64,000 nucleotides of DNA from Leucosporidium creatinivorum (Eukaryota > Basidiomycota > Microbotryomycetes > Leucosporidiales > Leucosporidiaceae). Under the pieces are notes generated by a model, which had not been told where the DNA came from, searched no databases, and worked only from the letters and a program-made list of their open reading frames with translations. The stretch is from positions 871,350 through 935,349 of the forward strand of contig BCKL01000005.1 in assembly GCA_001600635.1 (NCBI GenBank). The letters are read 5' to 3'. Position numbers and translations under genes: made by a program. This document shows positions 21,353-35,366 of this stretch, piece after piece (within the stretch, counting starts at the first letter, position 1; the number at the start of each line of letters is the position of its first letter).

Positions 21353-23880
21353 ATGGCCCAGACTGCGCACCGTTCGCAGATTCCTGTAGCTTCTGCTTCC
21401 TCGCCTTTACCACCTTCCCCTTCCGCTTTCCCTCCGATGCCTTCCTCCAACGCATCATCCAACCCTTCTCCCCTCGCCGCTCCTTCGACGCCTACGCCGA
21501 GCTCTCGTACAACTCGACCAGAATCAAACTCGAGCATCCCTTCTTACGCTGGAGCATCCAAGCAATTCCTTCCGCAACCACCTAAATCATCCGCACTGGC
21601 TAGGATTCAACCCTCGTCAACCGGTCCCGCTTCCCCTTACTCGCGACCAGCAACAGAGGAGCAACCTGCTAAGCAGTCACAAAAGACCGCTACCAAGAAC
21701 AAAAGGATGAGCTTGCCTGTGCAGGGTGCAGCAGGCAAGGGTGCTGGAGCAGGCAAGAAGGGCGGCGCCGCGGGCAAGGGAGGAGCAGCAGGAGGAGCAG
21801 CCAGGGGACCAGGATCCGCCAACTCGAACCAACGACATGCACGCTCTCGCTCGGAGCAACATCTCCCTCTCCCCAAGCCTCTCTCGCCGCGCTCCTCCCC
21901 GCTCTCGGCTTTGGCTCCCACTTTCGCTTTCCGACCAACCGCTCCTTCGTTCCAACCTTCCGCTCCCCTCGTCGCCCCTCCCATCGTCCCTGCTACAGCA
22001 GAACAGGTAGCAGCCGAGCACCTCTCGCCCCTCGCCCCTACTTTCCAGCCTACCTCACCCGTTCTCGGCTCGGAGCCCGCCGCCGAACCTGCTTCGATCG
22101 AGGAGGACAAGAAGACCGAGGAGGTGACTACGGGACTCGGACTGTCGGAGGAGAAGGAGGTGACCCCTCCTTCGCCTTCGTTCAAGGAGATGGCTATCGA
22201 AGCCGAGGACGAAGCTGCTGCGGACGGAGAGGGCGCTATCGCCGAGCAGGCGGAGCCTAAGCCCCTTGAGGCTGAGCCCGAGGTTGAGGAGAAGCAGGAG
22301 ACTGTCGAGGACGAGCCCACCGTCCCTCAAGTGACCGAATCGACCCCCCTCCCCGAACCGCTCGTCCACGCCATCGCCCTCCAAGCCGAGGCTTCCGACT
22401 CGCACCCTCAACCCAGCGAGGGGACTCCCCTCCCCGAGCCTCTCGTTCAAGCGACTCTCGACGCCGCCTCTGCTCCTTCCTCCTCCCCTTCTCCCGCCCC
22501 CGCTGCCGACGTCGAGGAGCAGCCCATCCCCACATCCGTCGAGGAAATCATCGCCCTCCCCTCCACCCCCTCCCTCGCCGACACGCTCGACCGCGCCTCG
22601 GAGGAGATTTCCCAATCTGCTACGCCCGAGGTGTCTACCCCGGCGGAGATCAAGCTGAGGAGGGAGGAAGCCGAGGCCAAGGTGGAGAAGGCGGTGGAGG
22701 GGGTCAAGAAAGCGTTGGAAGAGCAGGTGGAAGTTGTAGAGGAGAAGGTGGAGCCGGTTGTTGAGCAGGTGGAGGAGAAGGCGGAGGAGATCAAGGAGAG
22801 CGCACAGCAGGCGGTAGAGAGCGTGGAGGAGCAAGCCGAGCCTCTTCTCGAGCAGGCGAGGGAGAAGGTCGAGGAAGCCGTCGAGTATGTCGAGGACAAG
22901 GCCGAGCCCTTGGTGGAGCAGATCAAGGAGAGTGTGCAGGACGCTAGGGAGTGGGTTGGCGAGCACGTCGAGGCGGCCAAGGACAAGGTCGAGGAGGTCG
23001 TCGAATCGCTTCGCTCGTCCTCCGAGGAGGAGCCCATCGTCGAGGATTCCACCTCCACGCACGCTCCTCTCCCTACTCCTATTCGCTCCTCCTCTTCCAC
23101 TTCCACCTGGGAGCCCTTCGAGGAAGTCGTCGACGAGGCTGCCCCTCCCGCTGCTACTTCGCCCGCCGACGCCCAGGACAGGCAGTCCGGCGCTGATGTT
23201 GTAGAAGGCGAGGAGGGCGAGCTCGAGGAGGGTGGAGAGTCGACACCTACGCCTTCCGCCCCCGCTCCCGTTGAGGAGTCGACTCCCCTCGCCGCTTCTC
23301 AGCCTCTTCCCACCACCTCCTCCACCGACGCCGAATCCGCCGCTCCCGCTCTTCTCACTCGCCGCTCCTCCTCCCCTCCTCCACGAAACGACGATGACGC
23401 GCCCCCCGCCCGGGACCCCTCCTCGTCCGAAGCTCCCTCTCTCACCCTCTCCATCGTCTCGGCCTGGCGTCAAGCTTCGTGGGCCAAGAAGATCCCCGCC
23501 ATCCTCGCATCCATTGCCATCAACTTTGGATTGCCCTTCGTCAACGGTGTCATGCTTGGTGAGTTTTGTCTTGTCTCTCTCCCTCTCGAGCGCCAGGAGC
23601 ACAGGCTGACTCCCCTCCATCCCCTCGAACAGGCTTCGGCGAGCTCTTCGCACGCAACTACATCGGCGTCCGGCTCGGCTGGGGTAACCCCTTCCGCGCT
23701 CCCAGTAGCACCTCCACGTCCTCCGACCAGCGCGCCAACACAGCCACCGGCGTCGGCCTTCGCGCCAACACCTCGCCACTCGATTCTGGACGGCCGGATC
23801 ACCCGCTGCATGGTGGAGCGGGGATGAGGACTGCGGTGGAGGCAGTGGAGGACTTCGCGATTGCTGAGGCGAGTGCTTAG
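21353..23880 (+). CDS. MIM1-like mitochondrial outer-membrane import protein with very long N-terminal extension
   Basis: Two exons, 21353-23558 and 23633-23880, giving 817 aa; known Mim1 proteins are roughly 110-150 aa. The Mim1 signature is in the last quarter: IPAILASIAINFGLPFVNG, then VMLGFGELFARNYIGVRLGW, including the GxxxG-containing transmembrane segment used for oligomerisation and insertion of alpha-helical outer-membrane proteins. The intron splits codon G of MLG|FGE and its phase is correct. N-terminal part: Ser/Pro/Ala-rich to residue 160, a basic Gly/Ala/Lys patch (residues 123-155), acidic linkers, and an array of 11-residue amphipathic repeats at about residues 436-556. An ATG at 21269 is in frame; I prefer 21353 for its context (aagATGGcc). 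The Mim1 match rests on one short but characteristic segment. Confidence 0.8.
22645..23020 (+). repeat. Array of about ten 11-residue amphipathic repeats in the MIM1-like protein
   Basis: In-frame tandem units of 33 nt. The register is unbroken: VEEKVEPVVEQ, VEEKAEEIKES, AQQAVESVEEQ, AEPLLEQAREK, VEEAVEYVEDK, AEPLVEQIKES, VQDAREWVGEH, VEAAKDKVEEV, with two weaker units before. The period and the hydrophobic/charged pattern are those of apolipoprotein, perilipin, synuclein and LEA type membrane-binding helices. Confidence 0.8.
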
Positions 23881-25998
23881 ATCGTGAGCAGGAGTAGGAA
23901 AGGAGGAGAAGGGAGAACGGACTCTTGATTTCTCTTGATTAGGCCAACGAAGCCAGATCTCTATGTATTAGTAGCAGCCCCCACACACACAGCATCGCAC
24001 ACACAAAATTCAATCTCGCCCGTCTGCAGTTGTCTCCGGGGCTGAGGGCTCCTGAGAGACGAGCGAGCGGCTTGCAAAGTAGCGGGGCAAGCTCGGCGTT
24101 CCCATTTTCGGCATCGGGGCGGCTCAGCGGCCACTCGCTGAGCAGCCAAGCCTCTACCTGTGCTAGAGCCTCCTCTGCCGCGTAGCAGAGAGTGGGCAGA
24201 GTACGCTGGACGTGAGAGGCGGGCGCTCGCGTCAACGTCTGACGCTTCGGCGAGCGCTGAGAAGCCGAGTCCGTACCGGAAGTCAGGCGAGCAGGCTGGG
24301 GAGGTAGCTGAGGACATGCTGAGTAGCCCTAGGTACATTCCTGCACAAAGTGCACCCATTCGTCTAATTTGGGAGTAGCGAGCTTGGTCAAGGCCGAGCT
24401 TTCCAAAACGGCTCGCTTGGCCTCCTTCCTCTCTTTTTCTCCTGCCACATCCTTCTGGAGTGGTCGTTGCGTGTACCACTCATTAGCATAGTGCTCACCT
24501 TCTAGCGAGTGCAGGCCTCTGTAATAGGCTCTGCCACTGGATCAAGGCCCGACTCTTCCTCGCGTGAAGTGCTCGTCGACCTCCAAGCTCTCTCGGCGAA
24601 GGATCGCAGAAGCAGTGCTCCTCCCTCCAGGGGTGTTGGGAGCATCTCACTCACGATCCTGGGACGACCGCTTTAAGCCTCCCAACAGCTCTCGCAGCCT
24701 GCTCCTTCGAGGAGCAAGCTCGAAGCTGAGATCCAGCGCCCAGAGGAGCTCGCTGCCATCTGCTCCTCCTTAGCGATGGGAAGACCGCTATAGCCTTCTC
24801 GCTCAAACCTGAGCCATCCTAGCGGTGGGCACCTACAGGCTGCTGCTCACCCAGCAAGCCCTCGCAACGAGGAGCCGGCAACGAGGAGCCGCGAGCAAAG
24901 TGCTCCTCACTCTCAAGCGTCGACGGGAGGCGCGCTACAAGTCCTCCCATTGCAGCCGGGTCTGCTCCAAAAGGATCAAAGTTTTCACAAGCTCACCTTG
25001 CTGCTGCGCCGCAGAACAGAGGTGTAAGTCGGTCTCTTCTCTCGCTCTTCGCTCTTCGCGCTCGGTCGAGCAGCTTGCTCCGATCGCTCACAGCAGCAGG
25101 CGCACAGAGGCCGGGGGAGAAGGCAAGTAGCTCTTTGAAACCTTCGATTGTCAGAGCAGAACGGCGAGAGACGGGACAGGGAGCAAAGCGCCAAGGAGGA
25201 AGGGAGCAGGAAGGCGCCGCCAAGCCCGGAAGATAAAGTCGGGGCTGGACTGCGGAACCTGCGCGATGATGAGCAGTCTGGGCTTTCTGCTGAGCTAGAG
25301 GGGTACATACAAAGTACACAGTAAACCGTTGAGCGCTGGGGGGCGGAGTTGGGGAGAAACATCAGCGCGGCGGATCAGCTCGGCGACGTCGGTCAGATCT
25401 CGGGAAGGCTTGAAGCCTCACAGAAAGGCGAGCTACATGATCGGGGACAGACTGTAGTAAATTTGAGCTATTTCGGGACGGGAGGCTCTCGAGGAGCGGG
25501 CGCGTGCACCCGCTGAGGAAAGAAAGGCGAGCTCGGCGCTCGGCGATGGTAGATAAAGCGGAACCACCCAGCCTGCGCGCTCGCTGGTCCCGCCTACAGA
25601 AGGAAGGCAGTAGGAATCTTTCCTCTCAGCTAGGACAGTCGTGCAGGAACGAGAAAATCGTCGCCCTCATTTGTTTCCTGGCCTCGGCAAGCAAGCGAAA
25701 AGAAGGAGCAGGTCACGCCTCATGAAACTCGGCCGCCAAAGCGCCGATAACGCTACTGCAGGCGAACGAAAGCTTGAACAGGTAGAAGACGGCCTGGCGT
25801 CTCGTCCTGACTGTCCCCGAACGGCATCGCCAACCGCCGTCCCGTCTATTGCTCGTCTTGCTTCGGCGAGCTGTTTCGCCCTTCTCAGCTTGGTCGCTCT
25901 CTCCAATACAACACGATAGAAAGGTGTATCATTCGCTCGATTACTTCCCTCGGTTACTACGGGCGCCGTCAATGCAAGGGGAGGAAGGGAGGGAAGGC
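23881..25998. other. 2.1-kb gene-free convergent gap with hairpins and diverged repeats
   Basis: Largest non-coding stretch of the window, between two converging stop codons (MIM1-like and RBM25-like), so it needs no promoter for either neighbour. No open frame longer than about 170 codons exists, and none shows a domain or plausible splice chain. Visible structure is concentrated at 24610-24910 (separate entry). CTCGGCG-type heptamers are frequent (for example near 24090, 24590, 25375, 25540). It could hold an unrecognised non-coding RNA gene, a fast-evolving gene, or simply decayed sequence. Confidence 0.6.
24610..24910. repeat. Cluster of GAGGAGC/GCTCCTC inverted repeats and short direct repeats
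   Basis: Two inverted repeats have the same 7-bp stem GAGGAGC/GCTCCTC and the same 12-nt loop length (24743-24768 and 24883-24908). A tighter hairpin TGCTCCT-TCG-AGGAGCA lies at 24700-24716, and a weaker TGCTCC/GGAGCA pair at 24616-24644. A 13-bp direct repeat GCAACGAGGAGCC occurs at 24864-24876 and 24878-24890. The segment ending in GGGA(C/A)GACCGCT near 24661 recurs, diverged, near 24778. Confidence 0.65.
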
Positions 25999-28406
25999 TC
26001 ACTGAGAGATGCCAGCTTGGGCCAACTCGAGCTCGTAAATGAGGATCTTCCACACTTTGATGACGAACTCGGTCGCCTCCTCGTCGAGGACCTGTTGAGT
26101 AGCAGAGGTAAGCAATCAAGATTCCTCAGCATGAGAGGAAGCGAAGACGAACCGGCTCCAACTCGTCGACGAGGGCCGCGGCGTCCTTGTGAGCCCGAAG
26201 ATGACTGGTCACCGCGCTCAGTAGTTCCTCCTCCTCCGAGCCAAGATACTCAACGATCGATTTGGTAGCGAAGGGCGCGAGCTTGGTCTTGATCATGTCC
26301 TGGGGGAGGAAGCGAGTGCTCAGCTCGAGGTTCGACGGCGGCAAGGCAACACAGCATGAGGAGACGGGAGGCGCACCTCAGTGAGAGCCGACCACTTGAC
26401 ACTGTAGCTCCATAATCCCTCCTTGGTAGTCGGCACCTTCACCCCAACCTCCCTAACCCTCTTCTCCCGCTCCACCGCCGAGAGCTTGCCCTTGACTTTC
26501 GGCTTCTCATCCTCGTCATCCGAGTAGCTCAACGGGATCAACTCCCTCTTCTTCTTTCCCTCATCCTCATCCTCGGCCGATCCGAATGCCGTCGCCCTCG
26601 TCGGGGGAGGAGCCTTGACGACGGGTTTTGTAGTCGCGCCGAAGGAGAGCTTGACCGCCGGTTCATCAGGGTTGGCTCCGTTCGAGGTCTTGAGCTCGCC
26701 TTTGCTCATCTCGGCGAAGAGGTCGGCTTGTTGCTCGAGGAAGGCTTCTGAGGCCTTGTTGATGGCTTCGAGCTGGGTCGCCTCGGCTTGACGATCTTTG
26801 GCGTCGGCTTCCTGCTCGCGGGCGCGGAAGGGCTTGCGCTGAGCACGCCAGCGAAGTCTGTGCAGAGAGAGCAGTCAGTGAAAACGCTCGGCTTACGTTC
26901 AAGCGCTGAGGGACGCTCACCGGTCGGCGTAGAAGGCCTCGCGACCCTTGTCGGCCTCGACGTCGTCGTCCCAAGTCGCCAGCCGCTCCCGCATCATGAC
27001 ACGTTCTCGGTCCTCCGTTTCCATCACGACGCGCTCACGGTTCCGTTCCCGCTCATAGCCGACGATCCTGGCTCGTTCACGAGCTTCGAACCGACGCTGA
27101 CGCTGAGGACGAGAAGCGAGGGTCAGTCTGAAGCTCCTAGCTCACGGAGTCGGTGACTCACGTCTTCAAACATGGCTTGTGCTTGACGATGCTCCCTCTC
27201 AGCCCGTTCCCGCTCCTTCTGCGCATCATCAATGACCGGCTCGGCGGCTGCCTCCTGCTTGACCTCGGCTGCTTGACCGTGTCCCACGAACCCGATGGGC
27301 TTGTTGTACGACTGAGGATCCACGCTCGACGGAGCACCGCCTCTTGCACCCCAGCCCCGGTTCTGCTGCGCTGCAGGACCGCTATTCCGCCTCGCCTCCA
27401 TCTGAGCTTCCATCTGAGCCTTCTCCGCCGCGCGTTTGGCTGCACGCTCGCGGAAGAGGGCAATCTCGCTCGTTACGATCTCGCGATGCTGTTCGGGAAG
27501 ATCTTGAGCGTCGAGATCCTGTAGATGGGCGAGAGAGCGACCGCCGGAGGTCGGGTTGGCCGAGGATTGGTCGGTGGAGAGAGCGGTGGTGGAGGGAAGG
27601 TCGCCGGCGTTCATTCGGACAATGATGGCAGCGAGATCGTCCTTGGCTTGCAGTAGGTACTCGTCCTGGGACTGCGAGGGAGAGACATCAGCGAGAGAAG
27701 CGAGGCGAAGGGAGAGCCGGCTCACCTCGTTCTTGACGCGCGACGCTTTGTATTCGTCCAAGCGAGCAGTGGTCTTGTCGTCCGCTTTGACGAGTAATGC
27801 CTTCTCCTGGCCCGACTTGCCAGTGAGCGTGGCGCCATTGACGACCTCGAGGCAGCGAAGAACAGCCTCTGCGTCGCCGTACTCGACGAAAGCGAAAGGC
27901 GGCGAGGGCCTGCGCATGGACAGCAAAGTTCCGACGGTCTAAGGAGAGTCTACAGTGTCAGCTTGAGGTGCAGGCGCGTACAGGCGAGGGAAAAGAGGGC
28001 ACGCACTCCGAGGATCCTCTCGAGCCAGCCGTCCGAGACTCCATCCGCGATGCCACCGACGAACAGTGAGAACTTCTCTCCACTCCAGGCAGGTGCAGGC
28101 GAGCCTCCAGAGAAGCCTCCGGCCGGGGAGAAATTGGGGGCGCGAGGAAGGTGCGGTGGTGGTGGGAGGTTGGGAGCAGCGCCTGACGCTCCGAGTCCTG
28201 CATGGCGAGGTCCTCCCCCTCCTCCTTGCATGTGCGGTGGAGGCTGATGGTAGCCTTGCTGTTGCTGCTGCTGAGGTGGGAAGCCTCCACCTCCTTGGCT
28301 ACGAGCTCCCCAGCCGTTGTCCTGTCGTGGTGGTCCTGTGGGCGAGCAGAGAGATGAGTGGACGCGTAAGAGCAGTGTACAGGTGTATCTCACCGTTTCC
28401 GTACAT
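25999..28406 (-). CDS. RBM25/Snu71-like U1 snRNP-associated splicing factor (RRM + PWI)
   Basis: Nuclear splicing factor thought to bridge U1 snRNP and 5' splice sites. Reads leftward from ATG at 28406. The first exon is tiny (13 nt, MYGN), then a Gly/Pro/Gln-rich region with a glutamine run (about 28256-28273). An RRM follows (EKFSLFVGGIADGVSDGWLE ... PPFAFVEYGDAEAVLRCLEV). Next comes a long charged Arg/Glu region (RQRRFEARERARIVGYERER), then an acidic/basic linker. The C-terminal PWI domain is around DMIKTKLAPFATKSIVEYLG and ATEFVIKVWKILIYELAQ. The order RRM, charged helix, PWI is diagnostic of RBM25. About six introns. The TGA complement is 25999-26001. Confidence 0.87.
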
Positions 28407-28762
28407 CCCTGTATGCGATTCAGCCGAGAAGAAGCAGAGACGAGGTGATGGAGGGAGAGCAAAGAGGAATCGCTCGACTCGCGCCGGCTACCATCTCGCG
28501 ATTGTCGGAGTACAGAAGTGCAGAGCTGATCTCAGTCGAGCGAGACGCACAAAGCTTTCCGAGCAGTCCGACTAGAGCCTGCCGCTGTGAGAGAGCAGGA
28601 AGGGATCACGAGAGCGAGGGCCGAAGCCGAATCGCTTGCTCGCTCTCGTGGGACAGCCTGGCGGTCGGTTTTCAAGACTTGTAGTACATCCGCCTCAACA
28701 CCGATACATGGAACAAACTCGCTATCTGCCCTTCCTCAGTACGTGCCCGCCGCCGTAGTCGC
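28407..28762 (-). other. Intergenic, sdh1 3' end to RBM25-like promoter
   Basis: 356 bp between two minus-strand genes: SDH1 terminator and RBM25-like promoter. No further feature seen. Confidence 0.45.
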
Positions 28763-31670
<2,908 letters not shown>

Positions 31671-32217
31671 CTTTGGTAGAGTCGGAAGGGTGTGCGAAAG
31701 GGAGGAGGCGGAGGCGGCTTTCGACCATCTCAGGCTCAGAAAACACGCGGAGGGGGTCGGAGAAAGGTCGGGGCTGCCTCTCGTCTGACCAATTTGGTGG
31801 CGTACAGCGAGCTGGGATTCAGGGTACAGCTTCACGGTCCTCAACCGAGCTACCTTCAGGTGCTGTACCCTCTTCGTTCTCTTGCAGCAGGTCGCCGCGG
31901 CTGCTGGCATTTCGCCCGAGACCTTGACCCTTCATTTCTGTAGCGTGTTCGGCTGCCGATGGCTGGTGGAGCATGCTACTCATGTACTTGAAAGCACGGA
32001 ACGGACATCCGAAAGCCTCTAGTATGCTTCAGCCGCAGACAGCCGATGCGAGAAGCCATCGCCGAAGTCGGCTTTCGCGAGATGTTCAGTGCGCTAAGAG
32101 CTGTTGTGAATGTCTGCTAATCGTTGAGGCGCACCCTGACTCTTGGAGGTCTCCCCTCTCATGCTCTGTATGTAGCTCGTAGCTCCCGATCCTTGCGCTT
32201 TCCCGCCCTTCCTCGAT
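31671..32217 (-). other. Intergenic, cupin-like gene 3' end to sdh1 promoter
   Basis: 547 bp upstream of SDH1 and downstream of the cupin-like gene. It likely contains the SDH1 promoter. No coding or RNA feature is supported. Confidence 0.45.
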
Positions 32218-32948
32218 TCAGTCGCAGAAAGACCGAGCGACGACCTCATGCGGTGGCGGGATGGTATCCTTGAAGCGCACGGTAATTACCGACGATCCTG
32301 TTTTGTGCGGTCAAGTCAGCAGGCACGCCCAAAGTGCTACACGGCTGCAGCTCACCCGCCGTCCACTTCGTGAGATGCCCTTCGCTGACCGTCGAGTTAT
32401 CCACTACAACCAGGTTGGTCCCCGGTCCACACTCGATCGTTTCCTTGGTATCGGGAAACGAGATGACGCCTCTTCCAATGAGGAATATTACGTATCTGAC
32501 CGTCGAGGAGATGAAGGTCAGCCTCGGCGATCGATTCGAGTTGGTTTAGTCACGCACTGGTTCGCTCCTGGACCATGTAGCGGAGCAGAATAGTCGCTCG
32601 GGAAGTAGATATACCCCGCCGTGGAGACATTACCCAACGAAACGCCTAGCGTGCCGAGTATAGAGGGGTCGGTGCCGGTGATGAAGTTCGGCTGCAGATT
32701 CAAGGGTCAGCCTGAGCACGGGAAGCTAGGCCCATAGGACACACTTCGATGGCCCAGCACTCTGGTACAGATTTTCCATTCTTGACGCCGATAGCTGGGA
32801 GATAGAGCCTCGTAGACGGCGGCGGCGCAGCCTGCGGTGGAGCGCTCGGCTGTAGCAGAGCAACAACTGCATCTCCGACGTTGTCCATCCCCACTGCAGC
32901 CGCCATCCAAGTCTGTAAAGCTAGCAGAGCGTACATTTCGCAGCGCAT
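32218..32948 (-). CDS. Small secreted cupin-like protein
   Basis: Four exons (32948-32745, 32691-32558, 32495-32356, 32297-32218), 185 aa, phases checked. N-terminus MRCEMYALLALQTWMAAAVG looks like a signal peptide. The core has the spacing of a small RmlC-like cupin: FITGTDPSILGTLGVSLGN, YIYFPSDYSAPLHGPGANQY, VIFLIGRGVISFPDTKE, CGPGTNLVVVDNST. I recall similar small secreted proteins in basidiomycetes, with GTDP, a single HxxP-type motif and a FVFV(L)SG strand, but function is unknown and a metal site is not evident. No membrane segment after the signal peptide. Fold assignment is an inference from strand pattern. Confidence 0.72.
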
Positions 32949-33312
32949 GGCGAGCGAAGAAGACGGAGCAGTGGAAGAGGCGAGGACGAAGGAGCGGGAA
33001 GCGACGTCGGACTGCCTCTGCGAACCTTCCTCGGCTCCTTCCTTTCTCGGACTCTCGCATAACTCTGCTCTCTCATCTTCAAGAGGAACCTTTGAAGCGT
33101 TGTACAGAGGGACTACCTATCGACAACGGAAGGGGAACAGGTAACGAACGGATTGGGTAGAACTCGGCGAAGGGATGGAGGTGGAGTGGTGATGGACTGC
33201 TCTTGAGGCTCGGGAATAGAAGATGTACAAAGAACTGCAATATATGAGTGTGGGGGGTGATGTGAGATGAGGCGGATGGATGGAAGTAGGGGAAAGTGAG
33301 GAAACCATTGGT
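32949..33312 (-). other. Intergenic, orphan gene 3' end to cupin-like promoter
   Basis: 364 bp; holds the cupin-like gene promoter and the 3' UTR of the next minus-strand gene. Nothing else seen. Confidence 0.4.
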
Positions 33313-34964
33313 CTACTGCGACGATGAAAGCAGCTTGGCCATGATCTGGAAGGGATGAAGCGGGATTAGCTGCTGTTGCGGAGCAAGCAGAAATCTTCCA
33401 AAAGCTCACCTCGGCGGGCGACATGTCCTCGGGCGAGAAGACCTTGCTGTGACCGCTGGCGAACTCGACCGTCACCGAAGCTGGCTCGCCGTACGTGCTC
33501 GACACTGTCGGCCATCGCGTGTGTCTTGGTCGTTTGACCTCCTCCTTATCCCCGTCTGCAGCCGTCGCTGGGGAAACCCTGGGATCCCATGCTCGCCTCG
33601 CGCCTCCCGTCTCCATCTCGCGGAGGCCGAGCAAGAACGAATTGACCCCACTGAGCCCATCCTGAGCTACGCGAAACCGTACATTAATAGCTCTCACGTC
33701 ATCCCAAGCGAGTGAGGGAGACGAGCGAGGTGGAGAGGCGATTCGAGATGCTCGGGGTAGGGACGAGCCCACTGCTGCGACGCCGTGGCGGATCTGGAAG
33801 TACGACTCGGAAGCCAGGTTGGTGAAGTCGAGTTTGGTGTTGGATCGGCCGCGGTTGGGGTGGTCTTCGGGGGAGGAGATGGGCGAGCTGGAAGTGGAGG
33901 AAGAGCTCGGCGAAAGGGATCCGCTGCGGCTGAGGGCGAGGTACTTGGCTAGCGCGTTCTGCGAGGATGAGGTCTCGGTCGTAGAGTATTTAAGGTGTAC
34001 TCCTTGATCCGAGTGACGGCGAGAAAAGGTGGGGGTGGGAGCGGATGGGAATTGCTGATGACTGGCAAGCATCTCGGCGGCGTTCGAGAGGGTCTTCCTG
34101 TGGCGCAGGCGGCGAGGTGGCGATTGGCGGGGCAAATTATGTGAAGGAGAAGACCCGCGATCCAGGGGGGGAGAGGAAGCAGACTCGGCTTGGAGCTGGC
34201 ACCTGCAATCCGAAACAAGAGCGAGACGTTAGCTGTCCGTCTAGTCCTGCTCGCCAAACTTACGAAGGGTCGACCTTGGCCTGCTTGATCATTCTGGCCG
34301 TCCAAGCATCTGGGCTCATCTCCCTCACTGAGCTTCTGGAAGTACTCCTCGGCGTTCCCGCCGTGCGAAAGCTCGCCCTCGAGCCGGTTCGAGGGACAAG
34401 ATTAGGCTCTCGTCCGCGCCTCTCATGTGGCTGCGAGCGACGAGGGACCTCCAGAGGGGAGCTGAGACGAGTATTGAGAGCGAGCGACGAAGGGCGTTGG
34501 AGGGAAGCGAAATTGGCGAAGAGGGGTTCGTCGATGTCGTCCAGCCTCTCATCGCCGAAGTCGTCGAGAGTGAGGGTGGAGGTCCAGCTGGAGGGGATGG
34601 AAGCGCCTGCAGAGGTCATCTGAAGCTTTTCGTGGCCGATGTGCTCGAGTCCTGCTTGTCCTCCAGTCTCCTTGTCATCTGATCCCCTCGAGTCCTCCAA
34701 GCGATGAGCGTTCGGTTTCGCCGCAGGCAGCTCCTCCTGCTCGTCTTGCTCCGTCGCCGACCACGAAGTGCCTTGAAATGTATAGGAGTACGGAAGAGTA
34801 CGAGCTGGAGGAGAGCAAGGCATCTCGAGAGGCTGCGAGTCGTCCGAATGCCTTCGGTGAGGCCGAGGGATGGCGATTGGCCTCGGCGGAAGCGGCGTGA
34901 GCAGCTGCCGTAGGTTCACAATCATGGCAAGGTTGTCCAGACGCTGATCTCGAGGCATTCTCAT
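33313..34964 (-). CDS. Uncharacterised Ser/Arg/Pro-rich protein
   Basis: Not recognised. Three coding exons (34964-34264, 34202-33410, 33345-33313), 508 aa, phases checked. The first in-frame ATG gives MRMPRDQRLDNLAMIVNLRQ. Most of the chain is low complexity (Ser, Pro, Arg), with basic clusters suggestive of a nuclear or cytoplasmic regulatory protein. A more ordered segment near the C-terminus includes YFQIRHGVAAVG, VTVEFASGHSKVFSPEDMSP and an end of AEIMAKLLSSSQ. No transmembrane helix or signal peptide. A spliced 5' UTR exon probably lies at about 35083-35300, because GTGAGC...CAG borders (intron about 34995-35082) precede the ATG but no in-frame ATG occurs upstream. Confidence 0.68.
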
Positions 34965-35366
34965 CGAGTTGGCCAAGTTTCGGCGTTTCCTGAAGGCTGA
35001 AGCTGTGCGTCGTCGTTTGAGCTGTTCGGAAGCGGGAAGGTGAGCAGGGAAGGCGAGCGAAGGGGAGCAGGGAGCTCACCTGACAACCGAGACCGTCCTG
35101 CTGTTGACGCTGCTTTTGTGTCGGATCAGACGTCGAACTCGGCGAGAAGGTGGTAAAAGCGAAAGAGGTTGGCCCAAGTCGACGAGGGCGATCGCTCAAC
35201 TGCGAGGCGTCCGTGCGTCGGTTTCGCAGAGCAGCTGACGGCTTTAGAACGAGGCGAGCTGGGTGCAATGCTACAGCTACCAAGAGGCGAGGGGAATATA
35301 GAGCAAAGTAAAGGGAAGGGGGTAGAAAGAGCGAAAAGCCAGGAAAGAGGGAGCGCCGAGCACAGC
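34965..35366 (-). other. Probable 5' UTR exon and promoter of the orphan gene; CUL3 3' end
   Basis: 402 bp. The left part follows the CUL3 stop codon on the minus strand in reading order; the right part holds a candidate 5' UTR intron with consensus borders. No separate gene is supported. Confidence 0.4.

Noticed and set aside
22055-23779. 574-codon open frame on the minus strand opposite the MIM1-like gene
   Set aside because: Antisense shadow: GC-rich third positions keep the reverse frame open. Composition is repetitive (Gly/Arg/Leu) and mirrors the sense repeats; no splice or domain evidence.
23961-24359. Minus-strand frame of about 130 codons starting MGALCAGMYLGLL
   Set aside because: Starts with a plausible Met and hydrophobic stretch but continues as Arg/Ser/Ala low complexity, without splice sites or family resemblance.
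25266-25293. C/D-box snoRNA-like pair (ATGATGA ... CTGA)
   Set aside because: Boxes are only about 20 nt apart, no terminal stem and no room for a guide; below the size of any C/D snoRNA.
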